Positions 32,633 through 45,727 of a stretch of DNA of 64,000 nt are shown in pieces (positions within the stretch are counted from its first letter, which is position 1; every line of letters begins with the position of its first letter). The position numbers and the translations under genes were made by a program. The stretch lies in NCBI GenBank assembly GCA_027405735.1, contig JAPEHQ010000022.1, positions 186,001-250,000 of the forward strand. The letters are read 5' to 3'. Origin of the DNA: Mucor racemosus. Lineage: Eukaryota > Mucoromycota > Mucoromycetes > Mucorales > Mucoraceae. The notes below the pieces were generated by a model. It saw only the letters and a program-made list of their open reading frames with translations. It was not told the origin of the DNA and made no database searches.

Positions 32633-34637
32633 TCAAGGAATAACAATGATGGATTTAGACTCCAAAGTAACATTGCAGTCAGACTTTGATGATCCCAATG
32701 TAGTTTCATCATCAGAAAGAATAGATTCTGCAAAACTCTCTGGTCTTGTATTGTGAACAATTGACTTTTTGCTTGTACTTTGACTAAACCCCATTTGGCT
32801 ATTGTTCTTTAATTTTTCCTTGGGAAAATATGCCATAAGAGGAACACAAGTGAGTAACAGCATCGAGAAAATAAAGCATAACCAAAAGAAGCCAATGATA
32901 TCATTGAGTTTTGATAAAAAGAATCCTAAAAACAAACCCACGCCAGACATGAGATATATAGTTGCAAATGTAACTGGCATTTGTTGTTGCTGGTATTGCT
33001 GTTGTTGTTGTTTAGTCTTTTCATAATGTTGCTGTAATAGAATCTTTTGCATTGTTTTAATAGTAGTATAAATAGCAGAAACAGCTATTCCAGACAATGT
33101 AATACCGCCAACAACAAGAGCTGATACAACGCTCTGGATATTTTGATTTGGAACACCAATCCAAATAAATGCAGGGATAGAAATAATGACTGATGTGAGG
33201 CCAACAATTTTGGCGCCAAAACGATCACATAGCCAGCCATTCGCTATTCCGGCTACTCCACAAGGAAGCAAGAATGTGCTCAATACAATATTTCTATATG
33301 CAGTATTGAGAACGCTCATTTGAAACTCAAGTTTAATCAAAAGAGAAGGCTATACCATTGCTATTTAGTTTCGAATATAATAAAAAAGCAAATAATACTA
33401 CCTTTAGAGCACCAATAATAGCAGTTATAACAACGAGCTGGTATAGAAAAGAGACGAATTGTACTGATCTAACTAGGCGAACAGCAAGCAAGTTTTGAAA
33501 TACAGCTTTTGCATCACTTTTGATACTGAGATCTCTTTCCTTTTCAAAAATAATTGGTTGATCTCTAAGATTAATAGTGGACATGGATGAGCTTTTACTC
33601 CACATTGCACCCTCTTCCATTATATCCAATTCTCTCTGCATATCTTTGAAATTATGCTCCTGGATTTCAGTTTCATGATCTACTTGTTTTGTACCTTTGG
33701 TTTCTAACCAATCACTTGGAATTGTAAATCTTTCAATTACAAAGATTTGCATGATCAATGTTAAACAAGATAATGCTAGTGAGCAAAGGAAGCACACTTT
33801 ATGGTCGGAAGAATTGAATATAACTGGAAACACTGTTAATAAATGCTTGTACAATATCTCAAGCTATCATCATACCTCCTCCAATTGTTAAACCAGACGA
33901 CATTCCAAGAGGATATGTGCTAAGAATAAATCCAATCATTGATCCCCATTTACTCTGTGGCCACACATCTGCTATCAATGCAGTACACATGAGCCAAATA
34001 GATGCATTTGAAATACCTTGCAAAAACTTTGCTGGAAACAACATCCAATATTCGATTGAAACCATAAATGCACCACCTGCTAAAATAGATGCACATGTAC
34101 CTATAAGAAGCAAATATTTTCTTTGGCGAATTTGACAGCCCAACCATCCAAACATGAGCGATCCAAGTAATAATCCAGAAAGATAAAAGCTTGATAGTAC
34201 ATAAACTACTGCATCATCTGAAAGTATGTTCATATCATCGGTTTGCATAGATTGTGCTGGTTTGATTTGAGTTTCAATGATATGTAATGTAATAGAAGAC
34301 AGCGAACCATTTGAATAAATCTATTCAAAATTATCAGTCTACAATGTAATTACAACAGATAATAATGAATTACACTGGTAAATATGCTCAGGGCAGCTGT
34401 TAAAAATACATAAAAATTCGATGCTCGATATTTTAATAAACATGGATATTTGATTCCGTTTAACGTGGCATCATCATTAATTGTCTTCATTGTACCCTGA
34501 TTATATAATTTGATAATTCTTAAAATGTCTTCATTGCTATCATGAATATTACTCTGATTTGTGTGAATTCTACTGCTATCATGAATTGATTTATTTTTTC
34601 GAATTGGTGCAATTGACGAAAATAACCGCCTAAACAT
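32633..34637 (-). CDS. Major facilitator superfamily (MFS) transporter
   Basis: A multi-spanning transporter, read in about five exons. The N-terminus (MFRRLFSSIAPIRKNKS) is soluble and Ser/Asn-rich. The first membrane helix is NFYVFLTAALSIFT, followed by an extracytoplasmic loop (SNGSLSSITLHIIETQIKPA). The exon 33859-34248 has the MFS signature loop between helices 2 and 3 (SLMFGWLGCQIRQRKYLLLI, the G-x-L-x-D/G-R-x-G-R-K/R region) and helices 3-5. A long charged central loop (33540-33700) follows. The C-terminal half has LLPCGVAGIANGWLCDRFGA, the repeated signature at helices 8-9. The C-terminal tail is cytoplasmic and Ser-rich; the stop is TGA at 32633. The substrate is not predictable. It lies 167 bases downstream of the UGGT gene on the same strand. 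Splice sites are approximate. Confidence 0.82.
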
Positions 34638-34803
34638 TTTGTTATATCAATAATGAGAAATGGAGAAAGAGAGAGTATATTATAATATCATATAATGAAT
34701 TAACATAGTTTATAAACTTGGTTCAATTTAAAAATACCACCAAAGCAATAATGTGTAAATAGACAACATTTCATGTAAACAAACATTGAATATATCCTTT
34801 TTA

Positions 34804-37800
34804 TTACAATTCATCTTTAAGATGCTCTTTTTTATCAGCTGAAATAACTATTTGTTCACCATGTTCATCTGCAATCACAGGATATCCTAAAGATATCTTT
34901 CTACGTAATTTATCAATTTCGTTATCATAGTTCTCCCATTCAGGTATTTGACGACGAGCACGATCAAGCTTAGGTTCTTTGGTCAATGGATTGTTACACA
35001 AATCAATTGTTTTAGCGGTTTTCAAACTCTCATCACTACACCATGTCTCACACCAAAGCCATTCTTGTGGCAAAGAGAAAATAGGTACAATATGTTGCAT
35101 ATTGTTGGGTAAATCTTGATCTAAATTAGCTAATGAATTAGGGTCTGCGCTCAATTGTTGATATTGTGCTCGAAGACGATCACCAGCTGCCAATTGACGG
35201 AAACGAACAAGATCAACTACATAAAGTGCACTAATATGATATGGTTTTCCTCTTAAATGTGTCTTCCAATATCCTTCAGACCAGAATCTAAAACCATCCA
35301 TTTCAGTACGGTCTGAACAGAATGGTGTATATCCATAAGGTGCTCCTTGAAGATCCATATCGACCAATTCCTTGAGATCAGTTCTAACAATCTATTCAAT
35401 ACTTTAGTACAACATCAATGCCAATTGAATGGAACATTACCTGATCAGCGTCAACAAAGATAACTTTATCTAAATCAAGAGGAAAAAGAACATCCAAGAA
35501 CAAAATCTTATAACCCCAAATTGTACGTTGCTTTTCACGTTGAGCACGAAGCCATGAAGGCCATTTATAAGTAACCATTTCGTAATCAAATCCATATTCT
35601 TTAGCCATATAAGGCACGAAATCCTTAAACTCTGGAGACAAAAAGTTCTCAATAAACCAAAACTTGACAGTACTTTGAGTATGTTCCATAACAGATGCAA
35701 TCATAATAGAAAGGAAACGTTCATAGAGCTTTCCAGATGCAACAGAAAAGATGTTGATTTCGGCTTGCTTTGGTTTAGCAACTAAATCAGTATTTTCATT
35801 CTTTTTACCAAACAATTTACTAGAGAAAGAAGACCATAAACCGCTTCCATCACCATGTTTTTTATCATCTGCACTTTCCAATACATCTTCTGATTCCATA
35901 CCAGGATTTTTATGAACAAGAGGCATAACAGTAATTCCCTCAAAGGAGGTCAAGGCCAATACACCATCAGCTTGTTCAACCTTCTTGTTCTTTTTAGAAG
36001 CATCCCAATTCCATTTGCCTTTAGTTCCAATGTCTTCAATCGAGTAAATAGCAGATGAACGACCTTCACGTAATCCTAAATTCCAAACACCAGGTAAAGC
36101 TTTTAATTGAAAGTAACCCAAATTGGCCATAACAAGTGTATCTTTGTGAGAATGGTTAGATGGTGTAGCAATCTCAAATTCAAGACCACGAGGTGGTGAT
36201 TTGTTGGTAGAATCTAAGCAATGACCTTCGAGAAGAATGTTTTCAAGCTCGTAAACTGCAGAAACACCATGTTCTTCCTTGTTGAGTGAATTCAAAAAGA
36301 TGTTATCAAGATCCATATTGGCTTCACGGACAGTAACATGCCATGCATTGGTTGTTTCAACACCTAATGTATAAAGAGGTTTGGTTGGCAATTCATTAAA
36401 GTATGCAGTAGGAATTTCTTGTACACCCGTGACAGGATCAAAATGAGGTTCGTTGTCAAATACATAACGATAGAAACGCTTAAGAGGTAACTCTTGCAAA
36501 CCATTGACAGGATTGAGGTACATGATTACAGAGACACCTTCAATTGCAGCAAGTGTATTGATCATAGGAACCCATTTCTGAGCTGTTTCACTCAAAGGAT
36601 CAATAATGAATCCAATTTGCAAGAAAGAATTATCTGGGTCACCAACAATAACACGAGTATGCTTGGTTTTGGGAATGTTCTCATATACACGATGACGATA
36701 CACTGGCTCATTCTCTTCAGTTAAACTATTGCTAGTAATGGCTTTATCAGTTTCAATAAGAACAGAGATTTTGGTCAATATATCAGCTAAATCATCAGAT
36801 GAAGGAATGGCGTATTTGACTTCGGCAATAGCTTGTACAATAGGAGCAATTCTCTTGGAATATTCCAGATCAACTAATGTAGCGAAATTCTCTTTACTGA
36901 ATGCAGCACTAGGAGGAAGAGGTCCCACAACTCTACCGTTAACAATAACACCATGGAATGATTTGTCAAGACCATCCTTTTCAAGAACACTGACTAAATT
37001 CTTCCAATTGTTAGATTGCGCTTTTGCTTCCATTTCAATGATGGGTGAACCAGGAATAATTGCTTCAGGTACCAAATTTCCTTCAGACGATTGTTTGTCC
37101 AATTGCTCAATAGCATTCTCAACTAATTTGCTCAATTGTTCAATATCAATATCCTTGTTTGTAAAGATGATACTTCCAAGTAAATCAGAAAATGTAGGCT
37201 TATTATCTTGATCAACAACAGGGATAGTGATTTCTGCTTCATCTGTAATACTAATAGGATTATGGATCAAAGCAACTCTGACCTTTGGATTTGATTCTGC
37301 GTATAAAAGTGCTTCTGATGCAAGCTTCAAACCATGAGCAGTATTCAAGTCTACAGATACCCAGAGATTGACATTAGCTACTTGTTGGTCCTTGCTAGCT
37401 TGAAAATATTTGAGCTCATTTGATTTTTTGGCTGTACTAAACTCTTGAATAACAAGAGGATGAGCATTAGATGGAACGATATAAGAATTACGATGAGATA
37501 CAACGTTAGGTTGTGTCATGATATGTTGATAAAAATCAAATTTTTCATCAAGGAAATCTCCCAAATAAATCATCTTTTGAATGCCTCTAGTAATTTCATG
37601 TAATGCAGGCATCAATACTTGAACCCAAGGTCTTTCTTCATTGAATTCCAAAAGCTTTCCATTAATGAACATAATGCCATCTTGAGCTCCTAATTCAGTG
37701 ATACCCAAACGCTTCAAAAATTTATTACTTGCTTGAGCATAGGTATTTTGTGTTTCTAATGCTTCTTCAAAAGAGACCTTTTTGCCAGATTTAGGCTTTC

Positions 37801-39737
37801 CTGAACTAGAGACAGTCTTTACAAAGGAATTGTTGATGATTTCTAATGTTGGCTGGCTTTTACCCTCTGCACGAACAGTTTCCAAAACCTATAGATGCAA
37901 ATTAGATATAATTCAATTTTTTTATATTCGAAAACTTTACCGTGGTCAAAAAGTTCATACCAGCTCCTTTACCATGCTCTCCAATAATATAATTCAAAGA
38001 TTGTGCCATTGTACTTGAAACACTACCATGTTCTTTCATAATTGAGATGACACCAAAGCGAACAGGAACAAGTCTTTTAATCATCATATGAATTTCATTT
38101 ACAATTCGAGCAATTGATTCTTGTTGTCCTAAATCTTCTACCATGATCAAATTAAATACGTTTCTCTTTATAGGAAGTAATTGTCCTGGATATTGAGGTT
38201 TGACATAATCTTCCATGCTTGAAGTCCAATCACTGTATCTGTTATCTTTTTCCAAATCATTCCACCAAACGACAAAGGGTTCTTCAGGTGTATCTCTCAT
38301 ATCAAATATCTCATCATTGACAGCATTACCTGCTTGACTAGCTAATGTAAATGCTGGATTAGACATCACTTGAATTGCATCCTTTGATGTAAATCCAAGC
38401 TCTTCAAATGCAGCAACTAATTTACGCTCATTACGCAAAGCACGGATAAGGCTTAATGCAAGTTAGCTTCCTGCCTACTGATTCCATTACAATATACTTA
38501 CAAAAATGGATCCAATTGACTAAATTCAAGACCTTTACCATTGAGCCAAACTGCACTCATACCAGCACGAAGAAAACTGTGCTGGTTATCCAAAATCTCT
38601 TCCTCAAGTTCAATATCAACATCTAATTCACTGATACTTTTAGCATATTTAGGAAAATCTTGTACCAATTGATTCAATGTTGCTAATGGGTTGCTAGATT
38701 TAGCGATATATTGTGCTGCTTTGAAACTAAGTCTATGAATTTCACTGGGTGTTACAGGCTCAATAGTCTCTTTTTGAGTTGCTTGGAAAAGTGATTGTCC
38801 AAACTTTTTACCAATATTTGTGATTTTATCCTTGATATTGGATGCTTCTACGATACAAAAAAAAAAAAAATGAATAAATTTATTCTTTTACGCATCATTA
38901 AGTAATACTTACTTTTGGAAGATCTATCATCGATAACAAGATAATCTGTCTTTTTCAAGGCCATTTCCACACCATAACCAGATAAATATAAAGGTACAGG
39001 CACATTTGCAGTATCGGGTCTATAACGAATAACATGAGAAATATCATGTTGCTTGAGAGCATCATGAAATTCTGCAAATTTGCCCGAGAAACGATCTGTA
39101 TAAAGTGCAATGTTTGCAGGATCAGACTTACTATTTGATACAATATGATCAAATGGAAGTACATTGATGGGCTTCGTTGATGTTGCTGATTGGCTTAATA
39201 ATGCATCGATGAACTGAGTTACATCACAGTACTGTTGATCTTCAATTTGTGCCCAAACATCACATTCATCATTGTATTGAGGTACGCTAGGTACGATGCT
39301 TTCTCGATAAAATTGATTATATGCTTCAATACGAGGTGCCGCTTCATGAATAGCTAATGAAAGCTTGAAGAAATTGGTCTCATCAACACCCAATGAAGAG
39401 ATAACCTTAATTGCCTCTTTATATGTTTGATGTGGTGACCACAAAGATGATTGTTCTTCTAATGAAACAAAATCGTTTATGAAATTCAAATAGGCAGACT
39501 CGTTGTATGTTGCTACAGTTTCACTTTTTTTTTTTTTGAAAAAGTTTGTTAGTGTTTTATAAGAAAATGTAATTTATAGATGCCTTACGCGACTTCGACT
39601 AATAAATTAGGTGCTGACCATGGTGCAATCATTGTTAAGTCAACTGTAGGTGATGAATCTGCAGATGCTTGTTTAAAACTACATAAGCCTACAGTAACTA
39701 GACCAAGGATAGCTTTGAATATCCTAGGCGTTGTCAT
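34804..39737 (-). CDS. UDP-glucose:glycoprotein glucosyltransferase (UGGT, ER folding sensor)
   Basis: An ER-lumenal enzyme that re-glucosylates misfolded N-glycoproteins so that they re-enter the calnexin cycle. Exon 1 (39737-39589) starts [20 protein letters not shown], a signal peptide, then [20 protein letters not shown], the typical mature start of the family. The following exons carry the thioredoxin-like folding-sensor domains (long exon 35396-37885 with [20 protein letters not shown] and similar). The glycosyltransferase-24 catalytic domain begins at [20 protein letters not shown], includes [19 protein letters not shown] and the VDADQ (DxD) metal/nucleotide site at an exon end, and continues with [13 protein letters not shown] and [17 protein letters not shown]. 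The C-terminus is KDEL, an ER-retrieval signal. Length is about 1,500 residues, as expected. About five short introns. No key residue is missing. The start codon lies only 164 bases from the edge of a giant inverted repeat. Confidence 0.95.
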
Positions 39738-39901
39738 AATTGTTACGTATATGTATTTAAGAGAAAAGAGATGACTGAGTTACACTCAAATCATATTTGG
39801 CCACGAAATTTATCTCGCTGTTTGAAGTGCAAATGCATCAACAGGTTATTTGCCAAATTTAGATATATTTACAGAAATTATTGCACCATTCGATCGTATC
39901 A
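39738..39901. promoter_or_regulatory. Short unique promoter segment of the UGGT gene
   Basis: Only 164 bases separate the UGGT start codon from the left arm of the 3.1-kb inverted repeat. This segment must hold the core promoter unless transcription starts inside the repeat. No clear unfolded-protein-response element was recognised. Confidence 0.4.
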
Positions 39902-42900
39902 TGCTATCTATTCCTCAATCTATTCTATATCTCACAAAAGACTCAAAAACACGTAAAATTCACTGCTTTTTCCTTGAAAGCTGGGTTTCACTTTTCATCC
40001 CTGATCTACTCTTTTTTTTTCATTAAATAACACCAATATAAAATTATATGCCAATGTACCTGAGATGTTTATTTTTAATCCAAAAACAAGTATTCGAAAA
40101 TATCCTATTTTTTACAATTGATATTAATTTTTTAGCGCTAATGTTTCAGATTTTTACGCGTATTTCGCTGCTTAGAATTGAGAACATTGAGGCTTCATAT
40201 CTCTAGAAATAATTAAGCTATACTAATACTTTTTAATAATAAAACTTACTTGTTTTAAAGTGCTCTACAACATGTTTAAATATAAAAAAATTATGAGGAC
40301 TTTTATTTTTTTTCATTTTTTTTTTTGGCATTTTTGTAGTAGATTACAAAATATTTATTAAATTGAGTAGTAGTTTTTTTGTACTCATATCATCAAGCTT
40401 GTTGAGCTCTCTCGAATCCAATTTAGTTTTTTTAAAAATATTGATTTTTCGTGGAGATATCCTCAAAAATGTGTACAAAAATATACCCTCATTTCTAGCT
40501 TCCATTTTTCCCTTATATACCCTCATCCCAAATTCTGAATCTGAAAAAAATTTGGACAAAAATCTGGTTTTCTCTACGAAAAATGCAGCTAGATAATTAT
40601 AGAATAGCTCGATCGATAGATCATGTTTTTACGCATCATTTCTGTAAGTTATATTTTAAATATGCTTATAAAAATTAATGTGTATATTCAAAAAACCTCC
40701 AAAATTTCAATTGCATTTTACGCAAAATTTAATGTGAAATGTTTTTCTGAAATTTATTTAGATGTATGCAAAATCCCAAACTGTACAAAAACTATTTAAT
40801 ACGCTAGGTCGACTTACTTTGCAGCTCATGAGCCATTAAACGATTTTGTTTTTTTGAATCATTTTTCGTTCATTTCAACAATAAATTTTTGGAACCCCGT
40901 TGTGATAGATTTTAAGCTGTGATAAGAACTATTATTTTGGTTATCTCGATGAAAAATCAATGTTTTTTGCTAAAACAAAAAATGCAGAGTAGCAATCAAG
41001 TAGATCTATCTTGTGAATACAGAAATTAAGCCCTGGATAATGAGTTTCAAGCTTTACAAAATAATAAACTAATATTGACAACTGCAGAAAACAAAAAAAA
41101 AACCTCCCCCATCCTTGTGAATATTAATCCAATTAATCTCCAATTATACATAGTAGGTAGATTTAAATATATTCTGCATAAAAATCTATATTTCTACTTT
41201 CACAGATCACTGTGAATTGAGGAAACCATCAGCAAAACATGATATTATGTCCAATAAAACCATGTGTTGTGTCTTATATTTTTATGTTTGATAAATAATA
41301 CTTGAAAAAGAATATAATTTAAAGAGAATGAGTAATGAAGAATCATTTCTTCAACTGTATAGTAATAAAACAAGATATCGTTTATTTAGATATAAAAGTA
41401 TGGCCTTTTATATCGATTTGACATTGAGATCCATAGATTACTATCAAACAGATCTAATGGTTCAATAGTGCCTTAAATTACATTTCAGGATCTCAATGTC
41501 AAATCGATATAAAAGGCCATACTTTTATATCTAAATAAACGATATCTTGTTTTATTACTATACAGTTGAAGAAATGATTCTTCATTACTCATTCTCTTTA
41601 AATTATATTCTTTTTCAAGTATTATTTATCAAACATAAAAATATAAGACACAACACATGGTTTTATTGGACATAATATCATGTTTTGCTGATGGTTTCCT
41701 CAATTCACAGTGATCTGTGAAAGTAGAAATATAGATTTTTATGCAGAATATATTTAAATCTACCTACTATGTATAATTGGAGATTAATTGGATTAATATT
41801 CACAAGGATGGGGGAGGTTTTTTTTTTGTTTTCTGCAGTTGTCAATATTAGTTTATTATTTTGTAAAGCTTGAAACTCATTATCCAGGGCTTAATTTCTG
41901 TATTCACAAGATAGATCTACTTGATTGCTACTCTGCATTTTTTGTTTTAGCAAAAAACATTGATTTTTCATCGAGATAACCAAAATAATAGTTCTTATCA
42001 CAGCTTAAAATCTATCACAACGGGGTTCCAAAAATTTATTGTTGAAATGAACGAAAAATGATTCAAAAAAACAAAATCGTTTAATGGCTCATGAGCTGCA
42101 AAGTAAGTCGACCTAGCGTATTAAATAGTTTTTGTACAGTTTGGGATTTTGCATACATCTAAATAAATTTCAGAAAAACATTTCACATTAAATTTTGCGT
42201 AAAATGCAATTGAAATTTTGGAGGTTTTTTGAATATACACATTAATTTTTATAAGCATATTTAAAATATAACTTACAGAAATGATGCGTAAAAACATGAT
42301 CTATCGATCGAGCTATTCTATAATTATCTAGCTGCATTTTTCGTAGAGAAAACCAGATTTTTGTCCAAATTTTTTTCAGATTCAGAATTTGGGATGAGGG
42401 TATATAAGGGAAAAATGGAAGCTAGAAATGAGGGTATATTTTTGTACACATTTTTGAGGATATCTCCACGAAAAATCAATATTTTTAAAAAAACTAAATT
42501 GGATTCGAGAGAGCTCAACAAGCTTGATGATATGAGTACAAAAAAACTACTACTCAATTTAATAAATATTTTGTAATCTACTACAAAAATGCCAAAAAAA
42601 AAAATGAAAAAAAATAAAAGTCCTCATAATTTTTTTATATTTAAACATGTTGTAGAGCACTTTAAAACAAGTAAGTTTTATTATTAAAAAGTATTAGTAT
42701 AGCTTAATTATTTCTAGAGATATGAAGCCTCAATGTTCTCAATTCTAAGCAGCGAAATACGCGTAAAAATCTGAAACATTAGCGCTAAAAAATTAATATC
42801 AATTGTAAAAAATAGGATATTTTCGAATACTTGTTTTTGGATTAAAAATAAACATCTCAGGTACATTGGCATATAATTTTATATTGGTGTTATTTAATGA

Positions 42901-43018
42901 AAAAAAAAGAGTAGATCAGGGATGAAAAGTGAAACCCAGCTTTCAAGGAAAAAGCAGTGAATTTTACGTGTTTTTGAGTCTTTTGTGAGATATAGAATAG
43001 ATTGAGGAATAGATAGCA
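39902..43018. repeat. Giant inverted repeat (two 1,531-bp arms, 55-bp spacer) built from RepA
   Basis: The left arm is 39902-41432, the right arm 41488-43018, and the spacer 41433-41487. Position x in the left arm pairs with 82920-x in the right arm over the full length without any shift: the tested segments at the outer ends, at 40344-40596/42324-42576, at 41041-41130 and at the inner ends are all exact complements. The arms contain a diverged RepA copy plus about 400 bases of adjoining sequence. The spacer is unique. Outside the right arm the RepA match continues to about 43135, whereas outside the left arm it soon stops, so the right arm is the more complete copy. Confidence 0.9.
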
Positions 43019-44133
43019 CATAGCATAATGCGACCAATTCATATCGGTTTAGAAGTGTCTAAGATATATCCTAAAAAATATATAGTATGAGGTTAGTTAT
43101 AGAAAAGAGGAAATGCTCCAATTTTGAAGATTGAAAACCTTGAAATTATTAGTTTTTTGAATATTCGATTTTCCTACTGAGGGTGTATAGTATATACACG
43201 GTATATATTCTTCAAAATCTATTTGCACATATAGAATGTAATCCTTCGTAAACACTGTATAACTATGAAAAATATCACAGCAAATCGATGGGTTTAACTG
43301 TTGAATGTAACTGAACAAAACGAGGTGCAATTCTATAAGAACGGCTTTTATTGTCATAAAATGTTTCTAGAAAGGACGATGGCAATGGCTTAATCTCACT
43401 ATATCTTTGCAGTTAATATCGGATACTTAAGTGGTTAGGATACTCCATCTAATCCATATCATTTACATGTAATCACCATTTTGATGTATTAGCATTATAA
43501 TCATACTTATGCGTTATACTTGCGTTCGTACAAAAAACCATATATTAACAATTCTTTTCAAAATTTTACTCATATCACATGTTGCAATCTACATGCAATT
43601 TCTAAAACGCATTTCTATCCTGGTTTCGAATCATGCCCTAAAGTATAATATATACATACATACATTTTTATACAAAACCTAATAATTTGCAACCTTCAAT
43701 GCAGAAAAATGTTTAGTTACATAATATACTATGAAGAAAACTAAAGGTAATACTGGTAGTCAGATGAATATGTATCTGAGTGATTACATAACCAAGCAGT
43801 TCTTTATATGATTTAGAGCTTCAATAGGCAAAGATGAATGCTGAAAGTTGTGCATTATTCATTAATTTATCCTCAATGGATCCTAATTATCCTGGAAGCA
43901 GTGCTCATTGTTGAAATATAACGCATGCAAATATTTTTTTGCTTGAATTGAGCCATATATAATAAGCAGTTTTATAAATATCTAATGCAAAAATGTTTAT
44001 TACAGTTATCCTGATTTAAAATTCTCCATAAAAAAAAAAATACTCATAGTTTTAAAAGTTTATATTAATGATGGCCATTTGGTTTTCCATTCAGAAAACG
44101 AATGCTACACACACATTTCGAGGGGCTATATAA
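43019..44133. other. End of RepA copy and non-coding stretch
   Basis: The first about 120 bases (to GCTCCAATTTTGAA at 43115-43128) are the outer end of the right RepA copy in minus orientation. The rest has no recognisable gene or RNA; it includes the 3' flank of the lipase gene. Confidence 0.5.
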
Positions 44134-45356
44134 TTACCAATTTAATGATTCAACATAATAATAAATTGCCTCTGCAATTTTTGCATGGGTTTTAGAAGAA
44201 GGATGCAAGAAGTCCCACCAAATATGGCTATATGCAAAAAAGAAAGTTTAATTTAACGTATTTCTCAATGATTGCATAAAAAAATACTCACTCTCCACAA
44301 TCACTTTGCTTGTTACAATGTGAAAGGGCGTTTCTTTCAACTTGTTGATGATCAAAAAGTTGCCTGAACAGTTCATTTGTATTAAAAAATGATGCATTCA
44401 TGCCAGGTTTATCAGCCTTGAAATGATCCATAGTTTCAACCAGTCTCATATTGTATTCAGAAACCAATTTTTCAAGCAGGTGCTTCGTACCAGATGATAA
44501 GCCATGGTAAACGGGTAAATTTTCCAATGGAATCAATCCCAAAAGTAGAATATTATTTGCTCCTGCAATATAAATTTTTTCCTAAACGGATCCGACATTT
44601 CAGCATTGAATATACGTAGGCAAATTTCAACAAAATTTACCAAATCATAACGAATCGTGGCCATAATACCATTAATAATACTTTGTCTTTTTGGTGTATC
44701 CAAAGGGTGTTTGCTGAATAAAACTGTCATGTCATTAACACCTATCCACATTGTAAATAATGAGTTTTCTTTGTTTTCTTTAGAAGCATCTGATCTCAAG
44801 TATCTGTTTACTTGAGCATTCATGTCTTCTGTATGCCTTAAAATTAATTTCTTTGAATATAGATGGATTAATGAAATGCAATGTTGTATAATGAAAATTT
44901 TGCAGCTTACATTATTTGAAGTTGCACCTGACCTAGCAAAATCGTATAGATTAGCATCATCCATTAACCCTGCAAGATATTCCACCCATAATGGGCCATC
45001 TGCTTCTCGTTTAATCTGCACATAAATGATATTAATAAATGATCGAAATTACTATCATAAAGAGAAATCTTACCGTTCGAGAAGTATCTATCCTCAAACT
45101 GTAGTTTTTATTTCTGTGGTTAGATGTTATGGTTTTAAATGCTCGCTATTGCAGTATACCTGCTTCTATCAATTTTGTCAGTTTTACTCGAATAAAAATT
45201 ACTGAATGAACCATTATCGGTGTATGAATCTCCAAATGCAAAAATGGATGTGAATCTTGGATGATTTGAACTTCGAGGTGAAATCGACCGAGATTCGACT
45301 ATATTACATACACAAAATACAAATGTAACGCATGAAAGTAATTTTGATGTTCTCAT
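44134..45356 (-). CDS. Secreted GDSL-family lipase/esterase (SGNH hydrolase)
   Basis: A secreted serine ester hydrolase of the GDSL class; the substrate (lipid or polysaccharide ester) cannot be told. The start at 45356 gives MRTSKLLSCVTFVFCVCNIV, a signal peptide. Block I with the nucleophile is FAFGDSYTDNGSFSNFY. Block II Gly is in YDFARSGATSNN. Block III is MWIGVNDMTVL, with the Asn oxyanion residue. The catalytic Asp-x-x-His is WWDFLHPSSKTHAKIAEAIY at the C-terminus, ending TAA at 44134. About six short introns; one (near 44600-44547) joins EICLR to ANNILLLGLIPLE and was checked. All catalytic motifs are intact, about 330 residues, as expected for fungal members. Confidence 0.9.
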
Positions 45357-45727
45357 TTTATTATAGAATACAAAAGAACAAAAGAAAAAAAAAAGAAAAA
45401 AAAAAGAAAAAGACCAAATTCAAGCTATTTATATGTAAAATTGACCGAGGTGGTTTAGAGAAACAAAAAAATTTCTAGGTGGGAAAAGGATATTTGTATA
45501 AAAATTATTTCTCAAAAAGTGAAAATGAAGGATGTAACTTGATGTTGTAAGTTTGCAAAGGAGTCATTTTCACTCCTCTTGCTGTTATACTAAACTTACT
45601 CCCAAAAAAAAACTTGTTGCATTTACTGTTGTAAATAATGACCCCCAATTTCAAGGGGAAAACACAGCATTTTTTATTATTTATTTCATGGTATTCTACT
45701 ATATACATGTGTGCTTTGTACAGCAAA
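45357..45727. other. Intergenic region with A-rich tract upstream of the lipase
   Basis: A purine-rich run (45372-45415, mostly A with single G) lies directly upstream of the lipase start codon, probably in its leader or promoter. No gene was recognised in the remaining part. Confidence 0.5.

Noticed and set aside
40344..42576. Identical 71- and 77-codon ORFs in both palindrome arms
   Set aside because: They are the same RepA core read twice because of the inverted repeat, not two genes.
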